Source: Paguma larvata (lineage: Eukaryota; Chordata; Mammalia; Carnivora; Viverridae). Taken from it: 64,000 nucleotides of DNA. Shown here in pieces: positions 47,840-58,499 of the stretch. The notes under the pieces were generated by a model that had not been told where the DNA came from, ran no database searches, and worked only from the letters and a program-made list of their open reading frames with translations. The position numbers and the translations under genes are program-made. Position 1 is the stretch's first letter; every line of letters begins with the position of its first letter. The stretch is from the NCBI GenBank assembly GCA_030068075.1, contig CM057832.1:74119502-74183501 (forward strand). The letters run 5' to 3'.

Positions 47840-47960
47840 TCACCCACGTGTTCATTCAAAAAGCATTAAGTGTCTATTCTGACACCGTGCTGGGAATGTA
47901 AAGATGAGTAAAAATAGTCTTTGGCTTTGAAGGACTTACGTTTCGGCAAGAAATAGTGAG
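47840..47960 (+). repeat. Possible ancient L2-type LINE fragment
   Basis: CATTAAGTGTCTATTCTGAC, CGTGCTGGGAATGTAAAGAT and TTGAAGGACTTACGTTTCG resemble the same ancient LINE segment. Confidence 0.4.
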
Positions 47961-49339
47961 CAAGCATTCCACGATTTTCCACTTCGTAAAAATGTAGTCA
48001 TCTCCATGAATGACATCTAGCACTCTATTAATTAGGCCACTTTTGAAAAATCTGATTATGCAAGTTATATCTGCCATCCCTATTGTTACTGTCCGAGTCA
48101 TATCACAGGACGACTAAACCGGTACACATTCATGCGCTGGCTGAAAGAAGGCTGCGGATCGGTTAGATGGAACTCTTTTCAAACTAATCCCCTCTTGGCA
48201 GTGCCTTTTCCTAACAGACCCTCCAGAAATTCTGAATTGCCGCCTGTATGTGTCCATCAACCAGAAAGTGTCAGATCCCCCGTGTGGTCGCAAAGAGATC
48301 GCCGGTGAGCAGGTCTACTCGGGGGTGGGGGTGTATCATTGCTTCTACAATGACGCTGGAAATGTGCACTTCCCCTAAACGCACACACCAACACAAGCAG
48401 ACAAGTGTGGGAGAAATAGGAAAGGAAACCATGCGCCGGCCATTTTCCTAGATGAGCCACAGGTGCTAAAATAGAACAACGTATCTTACCAAACAGCACC
48501 TCTTCTGTCATTTTACCGAACACAAGGCTTAGTTATAGGGCTTGGTGGCTAGAAGGTGGCACAGTAAGTTGGCATCGAGATGGGACTGTAAGTCCCTCTG
48601 TCTGATCACAGGGCTGAAATATTCAAGAAAAGTACAGTAGGGTTTTTTTTTAGCATCAGATACCATGTATTTTGTCTTGGTATCTAGGAGTATGAGTATA
48701 CAGCCCTACATTTTTTGGAAAGTGGGAGAAGTACCTCTTGGATCGGAAGGTTTCTATGACTGGAAAGACTATATTTATATTTTTAAACCATTATCCATAT
48801 GTCTGTCCTTGGGCCCTTTAAGGAAAAGCTCAGAGGTAATGCATTATACAGATTGTACTTTTTGCCAAGAAGCCCTGATGCACAGGAAAGATACTTAGAA
48901 ATTCATTTTCGTGAAACTGTGGTCAGTCTGCAAGGAAAACCGTGTGCTTTCCCTCACTGGTTTAACCTCTGAAAGTTCTGTTTCTTCTATGAAGGAACTA
49001 CAGTTCATCCAGGCTATAAAAACCACAGGACCTTTAAAACCATCGGTGTATCCTCCACGAACTTCAACATATGCGTGCTCCAGGGTTTAAGGACAGCACC
49101 TTCCTCTACCCACAGAGCTCCTTTTTCTACTGGTCCAAGCCAACACGAGGCATTCCCCTCTTCAACATCTTTGTCTAAAGATGTTCTTTCATCAGATTCT
49201 ACTTGTCGAGCGAAGCACGTTACGTGATAATTCTGGGAAATGCCCCCACCCGACGTCTCAGCTCAACTCCTACCTTGTGAGTTTGAACTTTCTGAAACAG
49301 GATTAAAAAAAAAGAAGCAGCAGCTTTATGAATAAACAT

Positions 49340-50075
49340 GATGTAAGTTATTATTTAAATTTCAATGGAAAAAATTATGAGATGGCAAGATAAATACCGC
49401 ATGGCATCACTTACATGCGGACTCTTAAAAAAAAAAAAAAAAAAGCCAGAGTTGTATAAAGAGCAGGAAAATGATTGCCAGAGGCTAAGGGGTAAAGGAC
49501 ATAGGGGCAGTTTGGTAAGAGGGTACAAACATTCAACTAGAAGATGACGAGGTCTCAGCATTTAATGTGTGACCGAAGCTTGAATATAGGGTGACGGGCA
49601 TTAAAGAGGGCACGTGTTGGGATGAACACTGGGTGTTCTTTGTAAACCAATTTGAAAAGAAACTATTAAAAAAAATAAATAAATAAACATGCCTCCTATG
49701 GACAATGAGAAAAAAAAAAAAGCTTGAATATAATGGTAGTTGATGCCATTGTATCATATAACTGAAGTTTGCTGAACGAGTAGAACTTCGATGTTCTTGC
49801 CAAAAAACATATGTCTATGTATACATATATATGGTGATGAGTATACTAATTAACTAGACGGACAGAATCCTTACAAAAATAAGATCATATACTCACTACA
49901 ATGTCCACTTTATATTTCTTAATATATATGTAGTTTATTGTCAGTGTGCTCTTGGTTTTGGGGGTAGATTCCCATGGCTCATCGCTTACATACAACTACA
50001 ATGTACACTTTAAATATCTCACAATTTCATATGCTGATTATACCTTGATAAAACCGAAATTAAAAAACAACATGG
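49340..50075 (+). mobile_element. Older L1 (L1MA-like) 3' end, interrupted by a younger L1 tail
   Basis: The order of motifs matches the 3' untranslated end of mammalian L1MA-type elements: a GGCATCACTTACATG segment, an A-run, TTGCCAGAGGCTAAGGGG, GGGTACAAACATTCAACTAG, TTTGCTGAACGAGTAGAACTT, AATTAACTAGACGG, and ACTACAATGT..ACTTTA followed by a tail-like TTATACCTTGATAAAACCGAAATTAAAAA. A 131-bp younger insertion at 49589-49719 interrupts it. A second copy of its last part follows at about 50170-50523. Confidence 0.75.
49589..49719 (+). mobile_element. Short carnivore L1 3'-end insertion with double A-tail
   Basis: A 131-bp insert starts with GGGTGACGGGCATTAAAGAG and contains CACTGGGTGTTCTTTGTAAA, which match the extreme 3' end of carnivore L1. 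It has an A-rich tail (about 49667-49688), then about 21 bp of non-L1 sequence, then a second A-run (49711-49720). The target duplication AAGCTTGAATATA is present at 49576-49588 and 49720-49732. The host sequence on either side is one older L1, so the insertion is nested. Confidence 0.75.
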
Positions 50076-50169
50076 GGTCACTTTAACAATGTGTCTCACA
50101 GTGGGGAGGAATATTAAAATATTAATATTAAAATCCCCACATCTTCACATATATATGATCATATATATA

Positions 50170-50523
50170 ATCACTACAATGTACACTTCAAATATCTTAG
50201 TTTTGGGGCACCTGGGTGGCTCAGTTAGTTAAGCGTCTGACTCTTGATCTCGGCTCAGGTCATGATCTCACAGTTCATGAGTTCGAGCCTCGCATCAGGC
50301 TCTGAGTTGACAGCACAGAGCCTGCTTGGGATTCTCTCTTTCCCTCTCTCTCTGCCCCTCACCTGCTCACTCTGTCTCTCAAAATGAATAAATAAAATTA
50401 AAATAAATAAATACCTTACAATTTTATATGTTCGATGAAACTGAAAGTTAAAGAAAATTATGGTGTCACTTCAAAAATCTGTCTCACAGTGGGGAGGAAC
50501 CAGCCCTCTAGATATTAAAATAC
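50170..50523 (+). repeat. Second copy of an L1 3' tail, split by a SINE
   Basis: Bases 50170-50204 plus 50413-50523 repeat the sequence at about 49990-50120 with modest divergence. Shared landmarks are TACAATGTACACTT, a TTATACC/TTATATG region, GGTGTCACTTCAAAAATCTG in this copy versus GGGGTCACTTTAACAATGTG in the other, and TCTCACAGTGGGGAGGAA in both. The SINE at 50205-50412 sits inside this copy only, so the duplication came first. Confidence 0.7.
50205..50412 (+). mobile_element. SINEC inside a duplicated L1 tail
   Basis: A plus-oriented complete copy with head GGGGCACCTGGGTGGCTCAG and AATGAATAAATAAAATTA tail. Confidence 0.93.
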
Positions 50524-50526
50524 ATT

Positions 50527-50740
50527 GGGGCTCCCGGGTGGGACTCTGTCAGTTAAGCGACTGACTTTGGCTCAGGTCATGATCTCAGGGTTCGTGAGTT
50601 CGAGCCCCGCATCAGCTCTGCTGAAGCACAGAGCCTGCTTTAGATCCTCTTTCTCCCTCTTTCTCTGCCCCTCCCCTCCAAAAATAAACATTTAAAAATA
50701 AACAAATGAATGAATAAATGAATAAATGAATAAAATATAT
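50527..50740 (+). mobile_element. SINEC with tetranucleotide tail
   Basis: Head GGGGCTCCCGGGTGGGACTC, slightly deleted body (ATCAGCTCTGCTGAAGC), and a tail expanded into AAATGAATGAATAAATGAAT repeats. Confidence 0.9.
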
Positions 50741-51069
50741 TAAAACTAAGGATTAAAATATATACTGGTAGCAGATGTCTACAGATTTCCATGGAATGGA
50801 AAGGAAAGTCAAGAAATCAACCCCGAAAATATAAGAATATAGTACATGTTAAGGGCGTCATTCTAAAGCACGTGGGGGAAACCAGAACACTTCATAAGTG
50901 AGATCATTCTAACATCTCCTATCAGGAGGATTTCAACTGAATGATATTCAATGTCAAAGTAAACAAATACAATCATAAAAGTATCCTGAGAAACACAGGA
51001 AATTAAAAAAAATAATCTTAGAGTGGAAGATGCTTGTCTAAGTATAATGTGAATCAAAAAGGGGATTTA

Positions 51070-51297
51070 GGGGCGCCTGGGTGGCTCAGTCGGTTAAGCA
51101 TCTGACTTCGGCTCAGGTCATGATGTCGCAGTTCGTGGGTTCGAGCCCCGGGTCGGGCTCTGTGCTGACAGCTCAGAGCCTAGAACCTGCTTCGGATTCT
51201 GTGTCTCCCTCTCTCTCTCTCTCTCTGCCCCTTCCCCACTCACACTCTGTATCTCTCTGTCTCTCAAAAATAAATAAATATTTAAAAAAAATTTTTT
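51070..51297 (+). mobile_element. Full-length SINEC with perfect 16-bp target duplication
   Basis: A complete, near-consensus plus-oriented copy. TCAAAAAGGGGATTTA flanks it exactly at 51054-51069 and 51298-51313, implying a comparatively recent insertion. Confidence 0.96.
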
Positions 51298-51314
51298 TCA
51301 AAAAGGGGATTTAT

Positions 51315-52560
51315 AAAAAGTGATAACATTTAACAACACAAAAGATAAATTTGGCATGGCAAAAAAAGGAAGAAAAGAAAACCTTCAAATGCAAGGCAGA
51401 AGACCAACAGGGAAAGTTTCCAGCTTCTACCATGGACAAAAGGCTATTTCTCTAATATGCAAAAAGTTTTTCCAATCAGTAAGAGAAAAAAATCAGTAGG
51501 AAAACAGGCAAAGGATAGGAGTACAGTAATCCCTGAAAAGATAAATCAAGTTTTTAAACATATAAAACTATGCAGATGAAGACAAAAACCTCATAAATGC
51601 AAATGACACCAAGATACCACTTTTTTACCTTCCAGATATAAACGATGTAAAGATTGGTAACATTTGACTAGTGAGGTCATGATATAGTAATGGGTCTCCT
51701 ATACATCACAATGATGGGAACGTAAGCCTGTCCAACTCGATGGAGCCTAATTGGACGATACCTGCAAGAATTCGAGAAGTAATTCTACTTTTAGCAATTT
51801 ATCCTACCTCTTTATTTACACATGTAAAGATCCAAGGCTGTTTACTGAAGCACTATTAGTATTAAATGCAAGCTAAAAACAACCTGAATGTACACTGAGA
51901 GAGATTAATACACAATGACACACCAATACAATGGAGTCAAACGCAACCATAAAAAAGAATGTAACAGATTAAATAACGTACTAACAGAATGATCTCCATG
52001 ATACAGCTTAAAGTGAAATGAAAGAAAGAGAGAAAGAGAACAGAGGAAGGGGGGGGGGGAAGAAAGAAAGAAAGGAAGGAAGGAAGGAAGGAAGGAAGGA
52101 AGGAAGGAAGGAAGGAAGGAAGAAGAAAGAAAGAAAGAAAGAAAGAAGAAAAAAGAAAGAAAGAAAAAGAAAAAAGAAAGAAAAAGAAAAAAGAGAAAGA
52201 AAAACAGAGAAAGAGATAGAGAGAAAGAAAGAAAGAAAAAGAAAAAAGAGAAAGAAAAACAGAGAAAGAGAGATAGAGAGAAAGAAAGAAAGAAAGAAAG
52301 AAAGAAAAAGAAAAAAGAAAGAAAAACAGGAAGAGATAGAGAAAGAAAGAAAAAAGAAAGGAAAAAAAAGAAAGAAAAGAGGGAGAGAAAGAACAGTATA
52401 TAAAGAGTACTACAATTTTTGCCTTTATCTGAAGTGATTACACACAAAACCCTTTGATAACACTGGTTGCTTTCTGGGATATATATGATGAGGATACAGG
52501 CGTAGAGGGAGACCTTGACTGCATGTCCTTTAATACTTTGTTACCTTTGTACTGCATGAA
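51315..52560 (+). mobile_element. Ancient L1M ORF2 end and 3' UTR, split by a purine microsatellite
   Basis: The sequence follows an old L1: ACAGGCAAAGGATAGG, TGACACCAAGATACCACTTT, TAGCAATTTATCCTACCTCT, GTTTACTGAAGCACTATTAG, AACAACCTGAATGTACACTG and CAATACAATGGAGTCAAACG, then AATGATCTCCATGATACAGC. A polypurine expansion (about 52008-52394) interrupts it, after which text like GATATATATGATGAGGATAC resumes. Confidence 0.65.
52008..52394 (+). repeat. Long polypurine tract with GGAA array
   Basis: Nearly 390 bp of almost pure purines: a 10-base G run (52050-52059), about 12 GGAA units (52074-52121), then GAAA-rich DNA. A roughly 60-bp unit containing AAACAGAGAAAGAGATAGAG is present twice in the middle. 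ORFs of 139 and 180 codons spanning it are compositional artefacts. Confidence 0.96.
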
Positions 52561-52704
52561 TACGTCACCTATACCAACAATTGAAAATTTCTTTTAACTG
52601 AACAGGTTCCATTGGTTGATTACGAGCATATAATCCAAAGATTTCAAATGTGACTGACTGCATAAATTATAACACATATTTTTTTTAAGAAATGAGAAAA
52701 ATAG

Positions 52705-52930
52705 GGGAGTTTGGTGGCTCAGTCGATTGAGCGTCCGACTTCGGCTCAAGTCATGATCTCACAGGCTGTGAGTTCGAGCCACGCGTTGAGCTCTGTGCTG
52801 ACAGCTCAGAGCCTGGAGCCTCCTACAGATTCTGTGTCTCCCTCTCTCTCTGCCCCTTCCATGCTCATGCTCTGTCTCTCTCTGTCTCTCAATAGTAAAT
52901 AAAAACGTTAAAAAATTTTTTTAAATAAAA
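52705..52930 (+). mobile_element. SINEC with perfect 18-bp target duplication
   Basis: A complete plus-oriented copy with a variant head (GGGGAGTTTGGTGGCTCAG). AAGAAATGAGAAAAATAG flanks it exactly at 52687-52704 and 52931-52948. Confidence 0.95.
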
Positions 52931-53029
52931 AAGAAATGAGAAAAATAGTACACAAAAAGCATCTTAGTTGGCTTCGTATTACTTTCTAACATGGAAAGTA
53001 CTGGAAAAAGGTGGATAAATGACAAGTAG

Positions 53030-53175
53030 AAGTGACTGGAATGTGGGGAACTTGGTTAGTACTGTTAGATTTGCCACCAGCCACCTGTGTGACCTTGCAA
53101 AATCTGCATGGACACTTTTATATGAAAAATGAGAGAACACAGACAAAATATGCCCTCTCGTCTCCGTCTAGCTGT
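53030..53175 (+). mobile_element. MIR fragment
   Basis: Sense MIR core: TAGATTTGCCACCAGCCACC, TGTGTGACCTTGCAAAATCT, ATATGAAAAATGAGAG. Confidence 0.55.
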
Positions 53176-54479
53176 GAAATTTCATCTATCTATTCTATTC
53201 TCTGATTTGACTAGGAATAAAACGTTTATGCTACACGCCATAGAGGCAGATAGGTAGGTGCTCTAGTTGATAAACGACCTTAAGTCATTCCGTGAAGAAG
53301 CGAGATTAATATTTAGAAAGGAGTGTAGTAAATTATATTATTCCTTTCATGATCAGAGGAAGCTGTTGCCAGGAAAGAAAATGTGTGGGATTATATATTT
53401 TGTATCCGTTTTTGGGTACCATCAACAAAATAGTGAGGGGGAAAAAAAGCATATCAAGAATTCTTCCCTCCTTTTTCCTTCTCTGACTTTGAAAACAAAA
53501 AATGCAGAGTTGCCTTGATTAAAAAAAAGTTTCAGTTAAATGCATCACGGTTATATACTTGTTCACTGTGACAAAAAAGACAATTGTCTTCTTGATGAAG
53601 ACAAGAGTACGGACAAGCCACTCCCAGGCCCTAATGTCTGAAGCAAACATATCCCAAAAGCTTTCTAGAACTCTGATCCAGAAAACAGAGTTGATCAATG
53701 AATCAAAGAATTTCATAAAAGTGTGAGTTCAGACGAGGGTATTCTAGTCTTTGAACCTGACTCCAGTTAGTAACTAAACTGGTCATTAGTGAGTTACTCA
53801 GTATTGATATTGTGTTCTAATCTGAGTCATACTTTTAAAAAGCAAAAACCTAATTGTTTGAAGTCCACTCATTTCACACAGTTACCTGTGAACAAAATAA
53901 GCGTTACTGTTTTTCTGATGGAGGATTTCACTTGATGGGTTTGAGACAGGCACCTGGAATCCTCTATAATGACTGCAAACATCAGAGGCTTATAGTAGAG
54001 AAACATTTAGTCGGGATTCCAAGAAATCAAACCGTTTTTAGAAGATCATTGATAAGGAAGTTGTGAAATAAATACCTTAAGTGCATTCAGAACAGTGTAA
54101 TCGAAGACAATACCGGCCAAAATGAAAAACTTTAACTGCTGAAACATTTTATAATTAGTTGGCTTTCTCCAACAGAACCAAACTGTTAGGAGTGTGTCAT
54201 CGATTTAATCTCACGCTCCATTGTTTGGTGAAAAACTCACGGTATTATTGGTTCACTCATTACTTATTTTCAGAGAATTAAAGTCCTATTTCTCCCCTTA
54301 CACTATTCCACTATTATTCTAACGTCTAAACGTTTAATTTCCTAACTTGCTCCCTGTGTTTTCCCCTCCCCACTTCTGAGAAGACGATGTGCGAACAGGA
54401 AATAAAAATAGTTACATCCAATTAAAGCAGTAAAATTTACTCCCCACCCTGAAGGGCCTTTCGTTCATTGGTCTATCTG

Positions 54480-54700
54480 GTCTAAAAAATATTATATAAA
54501 GGATCTACTATGAGGCAGTCACTGTTCTGGATGCTACAGAAGGACACTGAACAAAATAACCAATTTCCCACCTCACCCTCAGGCAGTTTCCATTCTAGAT
54601 GAAGATGGACCATAAGCATGTAAATAAATAAAAGATAATACAACATTCTTTCATGGTGCAAAGAATAAATAACATAAGATAATGGAGATCTTGATGGAGG
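54480..54700 (+). repeat. Possible ancient L2-type LINE fragment
   Basis: CTACTATGAGGCAGTCACTG, GGATGCTACAGAAGGACACT, TTTCCATTCTAGATGAAG and AAGCATGTAAATAAATAAA match the familiar ancient LINE order. Confidence 0.45.
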
Positions 54701-55788
54701 GGGCGAGTCTAGGTAAGGGAGTAAAGAAAGGCCTCTTTAACAGAATTCAGAATAATAAGGACCCAGCCATATACATGCATCAGGAGAAAATATTCAGGCA
54801 ACATGAGTCATTAATACAAAAATCCCTAGAATGACCAGATGCCTGTACTTTTGTCTACAGCTCATCCATAGGCCACAGATGCCTATGGTAATCCCTCAGG
54901 TGGGTATATCAGTATTACGTTACACCCTCCAATGGACAGAGAAAGAAAAAGACTCTCACAAGTCATGGAAGCTGATTCCCAGACATCTGGTGAACTAGTT
55001 CTGGGCTCCTCGGTGGCAAAAATATGATCTAGAAGAATATACACATTCAAGGTGGACACGTCCCTAAGGCCCCACCAGTTTCTCACATGATGAGAAACTT
55101 GCCTATATCTTGCCTGTATCTAGGGGTGGCACCCTTGTGACGCTAGTCACTATAAACTTGTCCAGTAAGGTGCTCTGATGCAGATTCTGACCTTTCGACT
55201 GCACGTCAAAAGCCACAAGTTCAATGTAATCTCAACACCAGAGAAATTATTAAATGATTTCTAGGATAGAAAGGTTCCCGAGCACAGAGCATTCAAGCCT
55301 AAGGGAAGGGTAGGGGCTAAAAGTTGGAACCTACTGCTCTCTAGATCTACAGAGATGGGTCGTTTCCCCTACCTCACCAGTCTAAATCTTAGAAACAACG
55401 AAATCAGTGTCCACAATTCATGTGGATAAACACACAAGATTTAAGGAACTGTTGACACGCGTCGAGAACCTGGAACATTATAGCAGACACCAGCGGTCAA
55501 TTCGGAACCTACGAGGACCAAAGGCTAAACAAGGTCAAGGACCCCACAGTGCTAGTGACACACTCTCCCAGGGACAGAGAGCATCGCCGACCTTTTAACC
55601 GTCAAAGACCAGTCCACAATCAAAGCACACAGCAGACCAGGTGCGATTTTAGGAGCAGTCATGGAGGGAGAAATATGAAGATCAAGGAAATGATTGGAAA
55701 CTAACTCAAAGATAAGTAAGAAAAGGTGGTGAAACCAAGAAGAAAAAAAAAAACGTTAGGACATAGTTCTTTAAAGAAAACTTATTTT

Positions 55789-55990
55789 TTTAATGTTTAT
55801 TTTTATTTTTGAGAGACACAGAGACAGAGCACGAGCAGGGGAGGGGCAGAGAGAGTGGGAGACACAGAATCCGAATCCAGACTCTGAGCCGTCAGCACAG
55901 AGCCCGACGCGGGGATCGAACTCACAGACCGTGAGATCATGACCTGAGCTGAAGTCGGTCGCTTAACCGACTGAGCCACCCAGGAGCCCC
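55789..55990 (-). mobile_element. SINEC (felid type)
   Basis: A minus-oriented copy ending GAGCCACCCAGGAGCCCC. The target duplication is TAAAGAAAACTTATTTT (55772-55788) and TAAAGAAAGCTTATTTT (55991-56007), one mismatch. Confidence 0.94.
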
Positions 55991-56376
55991 TAAAGAAAGC
56001 TTATTTTGAAGCATTTAAAATTAAGGCTTTGCCCATCCTGGCCACGAGTAATAATACCCATTAGCAACAGGTTCTTCCGGACTTTTCAATGACAATGTAT
56101 TATTTTTCCTTCACCTTGTCTTTCTAGAAAAGTTAATCTCACAGATTTCAGGTTAATTTTCCCACTGATGTGTCACTCTCTAAACATTCTTAAAATCTCT
56201 TGAAGGCAAGATACTTCATGTTTGTCTCAAAGGTAATGCATTTGTTTCTTGAGACAAGTTGAATTTGTCCTCTCAGTGAAGGAAAAAAAAAAGCCTCCTA
56301 TTCCTAGTCATGCCAAAATGTTTTCCAATGGGTAAAAGGGAATTCAATTTCTATTAAAAAAAAAAAGAAAAGAAAA

Positions 56377-56453
56377 GCATGTGTGTGTGTGTGTGCGTGC
56401 ATGCGCGTGTGCATGCGTGTGCATGTGTGTGTGTGTACACACACACGTGCACA
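56377..56453. repeat. 77-bp perfect alternating purine-pyrimidine tract
   Basis: TG/CA, GC and AT steps alternate without a single break over 77 bases, and the GTGTGTAC/ACACAC junction near 56436 is self-complementary. Cys/Val and His/Thr ORFs over it are artefacts. Confidence 0.96.
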
Positions 56454-57760
56454 GATACACCCAGCACACGGAGTGGGGTGATTAAAACGAAAGCTGGTCG
56501 TATGAATTCATTAGAATCCTCGGTGAATGGCAAGGTTGTATCCAAAGAATCCTGCACATTCTAACTTGGATTTCAGTTTTTTCTATCTTAAACTTCAGGA
56601 CAATTAATTTAAGGAACGAGAGGAAATTTGAAAACAATTTTGATTGCTTAGAAGTTTGAAAAGGAAATAGAATTCTGAAGTATCTAAAACTAATCCTACA
56701 TGTCTAAATGCCACCCAGGGTTAAAGTCACACTTTTGATTAAATGCAATCTTCATTCAGGGATTAAACTCGAACAGCACGTAATTCCCTCCAGCTTCACT
56801 CTGGGATCAAGATTATCACTGGGCTAAAAATACAGTGGCATGACTTCATTCTATATGTGTTTGTTTTTTGAATAATCTTTCTCTAAGCAATCCGAAAGTC
56901 AGGGCAATGGAATAAAATCTAGTCAACGTGTAAAGTAAGTTACATCTCCTTCTGCCCTCAGTAGAGTTGAAGTTTGAGACAGCTAAAAGAATGCCAATTT
57001 TACCTTAAAACCAACTGTTAAACACTTGACGGATTTTGGTTCTCTTTGACCAATCCTGCAACTCTGTGCATCCATCATTCAAGATCTTCCCAGACCCGTA
57101 TTTGCAAAACTTGGATGCCCTTGCACAGCGAGTGAATACAAAGCCGACCATTATTTCATAGAGAGTGGAGAAATTGTTCAATTCAGCTGAGATTAATAGA
57201 AAAAGAGGCAAAAGCTGGCAAAGGAAAGGGAGTCATTCTCATTATTTCTCCACGCAGAGGACATGGGGTGATCTGCTAAATCTCAAAAGTATGTCAGCAT
57301 CTTGCCTCTTCATTCCACGGCTCACAAACAACGATCGTGCAAGTTACATTCACATGGGGAGAAATACTCTCCCCTAGCGACTAAGTCAGCTTCGCTGCAC
57401 GAACTGTCTTATTCTCCTCGCTATTTAAATATAAAGAACAACAGCATTTGCATCTAACTTTCCATGGACTCTACTGCTCCCATTTTGATCACAGTGAAAA
57501 AAATCAGAGGGGGTGGTGGTGGGGGGAGGAGTCCATAACTTCAGAACGGGACACCCGAAGTTTTAACATCTATGATTTAATTCTTTTTTCCATGCGAGGC
57601 ATTCTCAATATTCCGGGAGCTTCTGAGTTTTAACCTTTCTCTTTCAAATCTCTTCATTGTCAGGATTTCAAATCTTAGACATCAAGAAACTATTCTTCGT
57701 TATGTGGGTGAGCTCTAGCTATGAATCAAATGAAGGGGGTGGAGTAAAAGTCACTGTCTG

Positions 57761-57980
57761 GGGACACCTAGGTGGCTTAGTTGGTTGAGCATCTGACTGT
57801 TAATTTTGGCTCAGGTCATGATCTCGCAGTTCGTGAGATCAAGCCCTGAGCTGGACTCCAAGCTGAGCGTGGAGCCTGCTTGGGATTATGTCTCTCTCTC
57901 TCTCTCTCTCTCTGCCCCTCCCCTGACCACACACATGTGCACACACTCTATAGCTCTCTCTCAAAGTAAACTTAAAAAAA
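57761..57980 (+). mobile_element. SINEC (felid type)
   Basis: A plus-oriented copy with head GGGACACCTAGGTGGCTTAG, CT run at 57890-57912 and A tail. AAAAGTCACTGTC and AAAAGTCTATGTC flank it. Confidence 0.92.
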
Positions 57981-58499
57981 AAAAGTCTATGTCCTCTCTT
58001 CCTCCTGTTGCTATGAGATAAATAAGCAAGTTAAGGGGCAAATGCATGAAGGGTCATCTACGTTCTCTTGCGGTTAACCTAAATTGTTAATCTGAAATGA
58101 GCTCAAAAACCTCTAAGAAAGTAAATGTAAAGTCACCAGGGGGGAGAAGTCTGAATAAAGACCCCCGAGGTGGGCCCCCAAAGAGCAGAGACATATGAGA
58201 AAGGTCAATCTTCAAAATGGGTCTCTGACTTGGGTTTCTATTATATTCCTTTTTCTTTTTTTTTTTTTCCAGAAGTCTAACCTTATAGTTGGCAGGGAGG
58301 GCAGGGGTGTCTTGCAACGAAAACACTGGAATTGTGGCAGCTCTTAAACACCATCATCACCCTCTGAAATATTTAGCAAACAGCTACTTTGGTCAGGGTG
58401 GGGGAGAAGCATGCCTTTGAGCCTCAGGGAAAAATAAAGTCCCCAAATCCCTGGGCCAAACGGGAAAGGGATTGGCATCTTCTCACCTCAATCCAGCTG

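Noticed and set aside
51905..52447. A 180-codon Phe/Ser/Leu ORF and a 139-codon Lys/Glu ORF
   Set aside because: They span a polypurine microsatellite; composition alone keeps the frames open.
52600..52640. GGTTCCATTG, a possible match to the prodomain exon of PCSK5 on the minus strand
   Set aside because: The neighbouring bases do not encode ISMEPK or HFYHS and no donor site fits.
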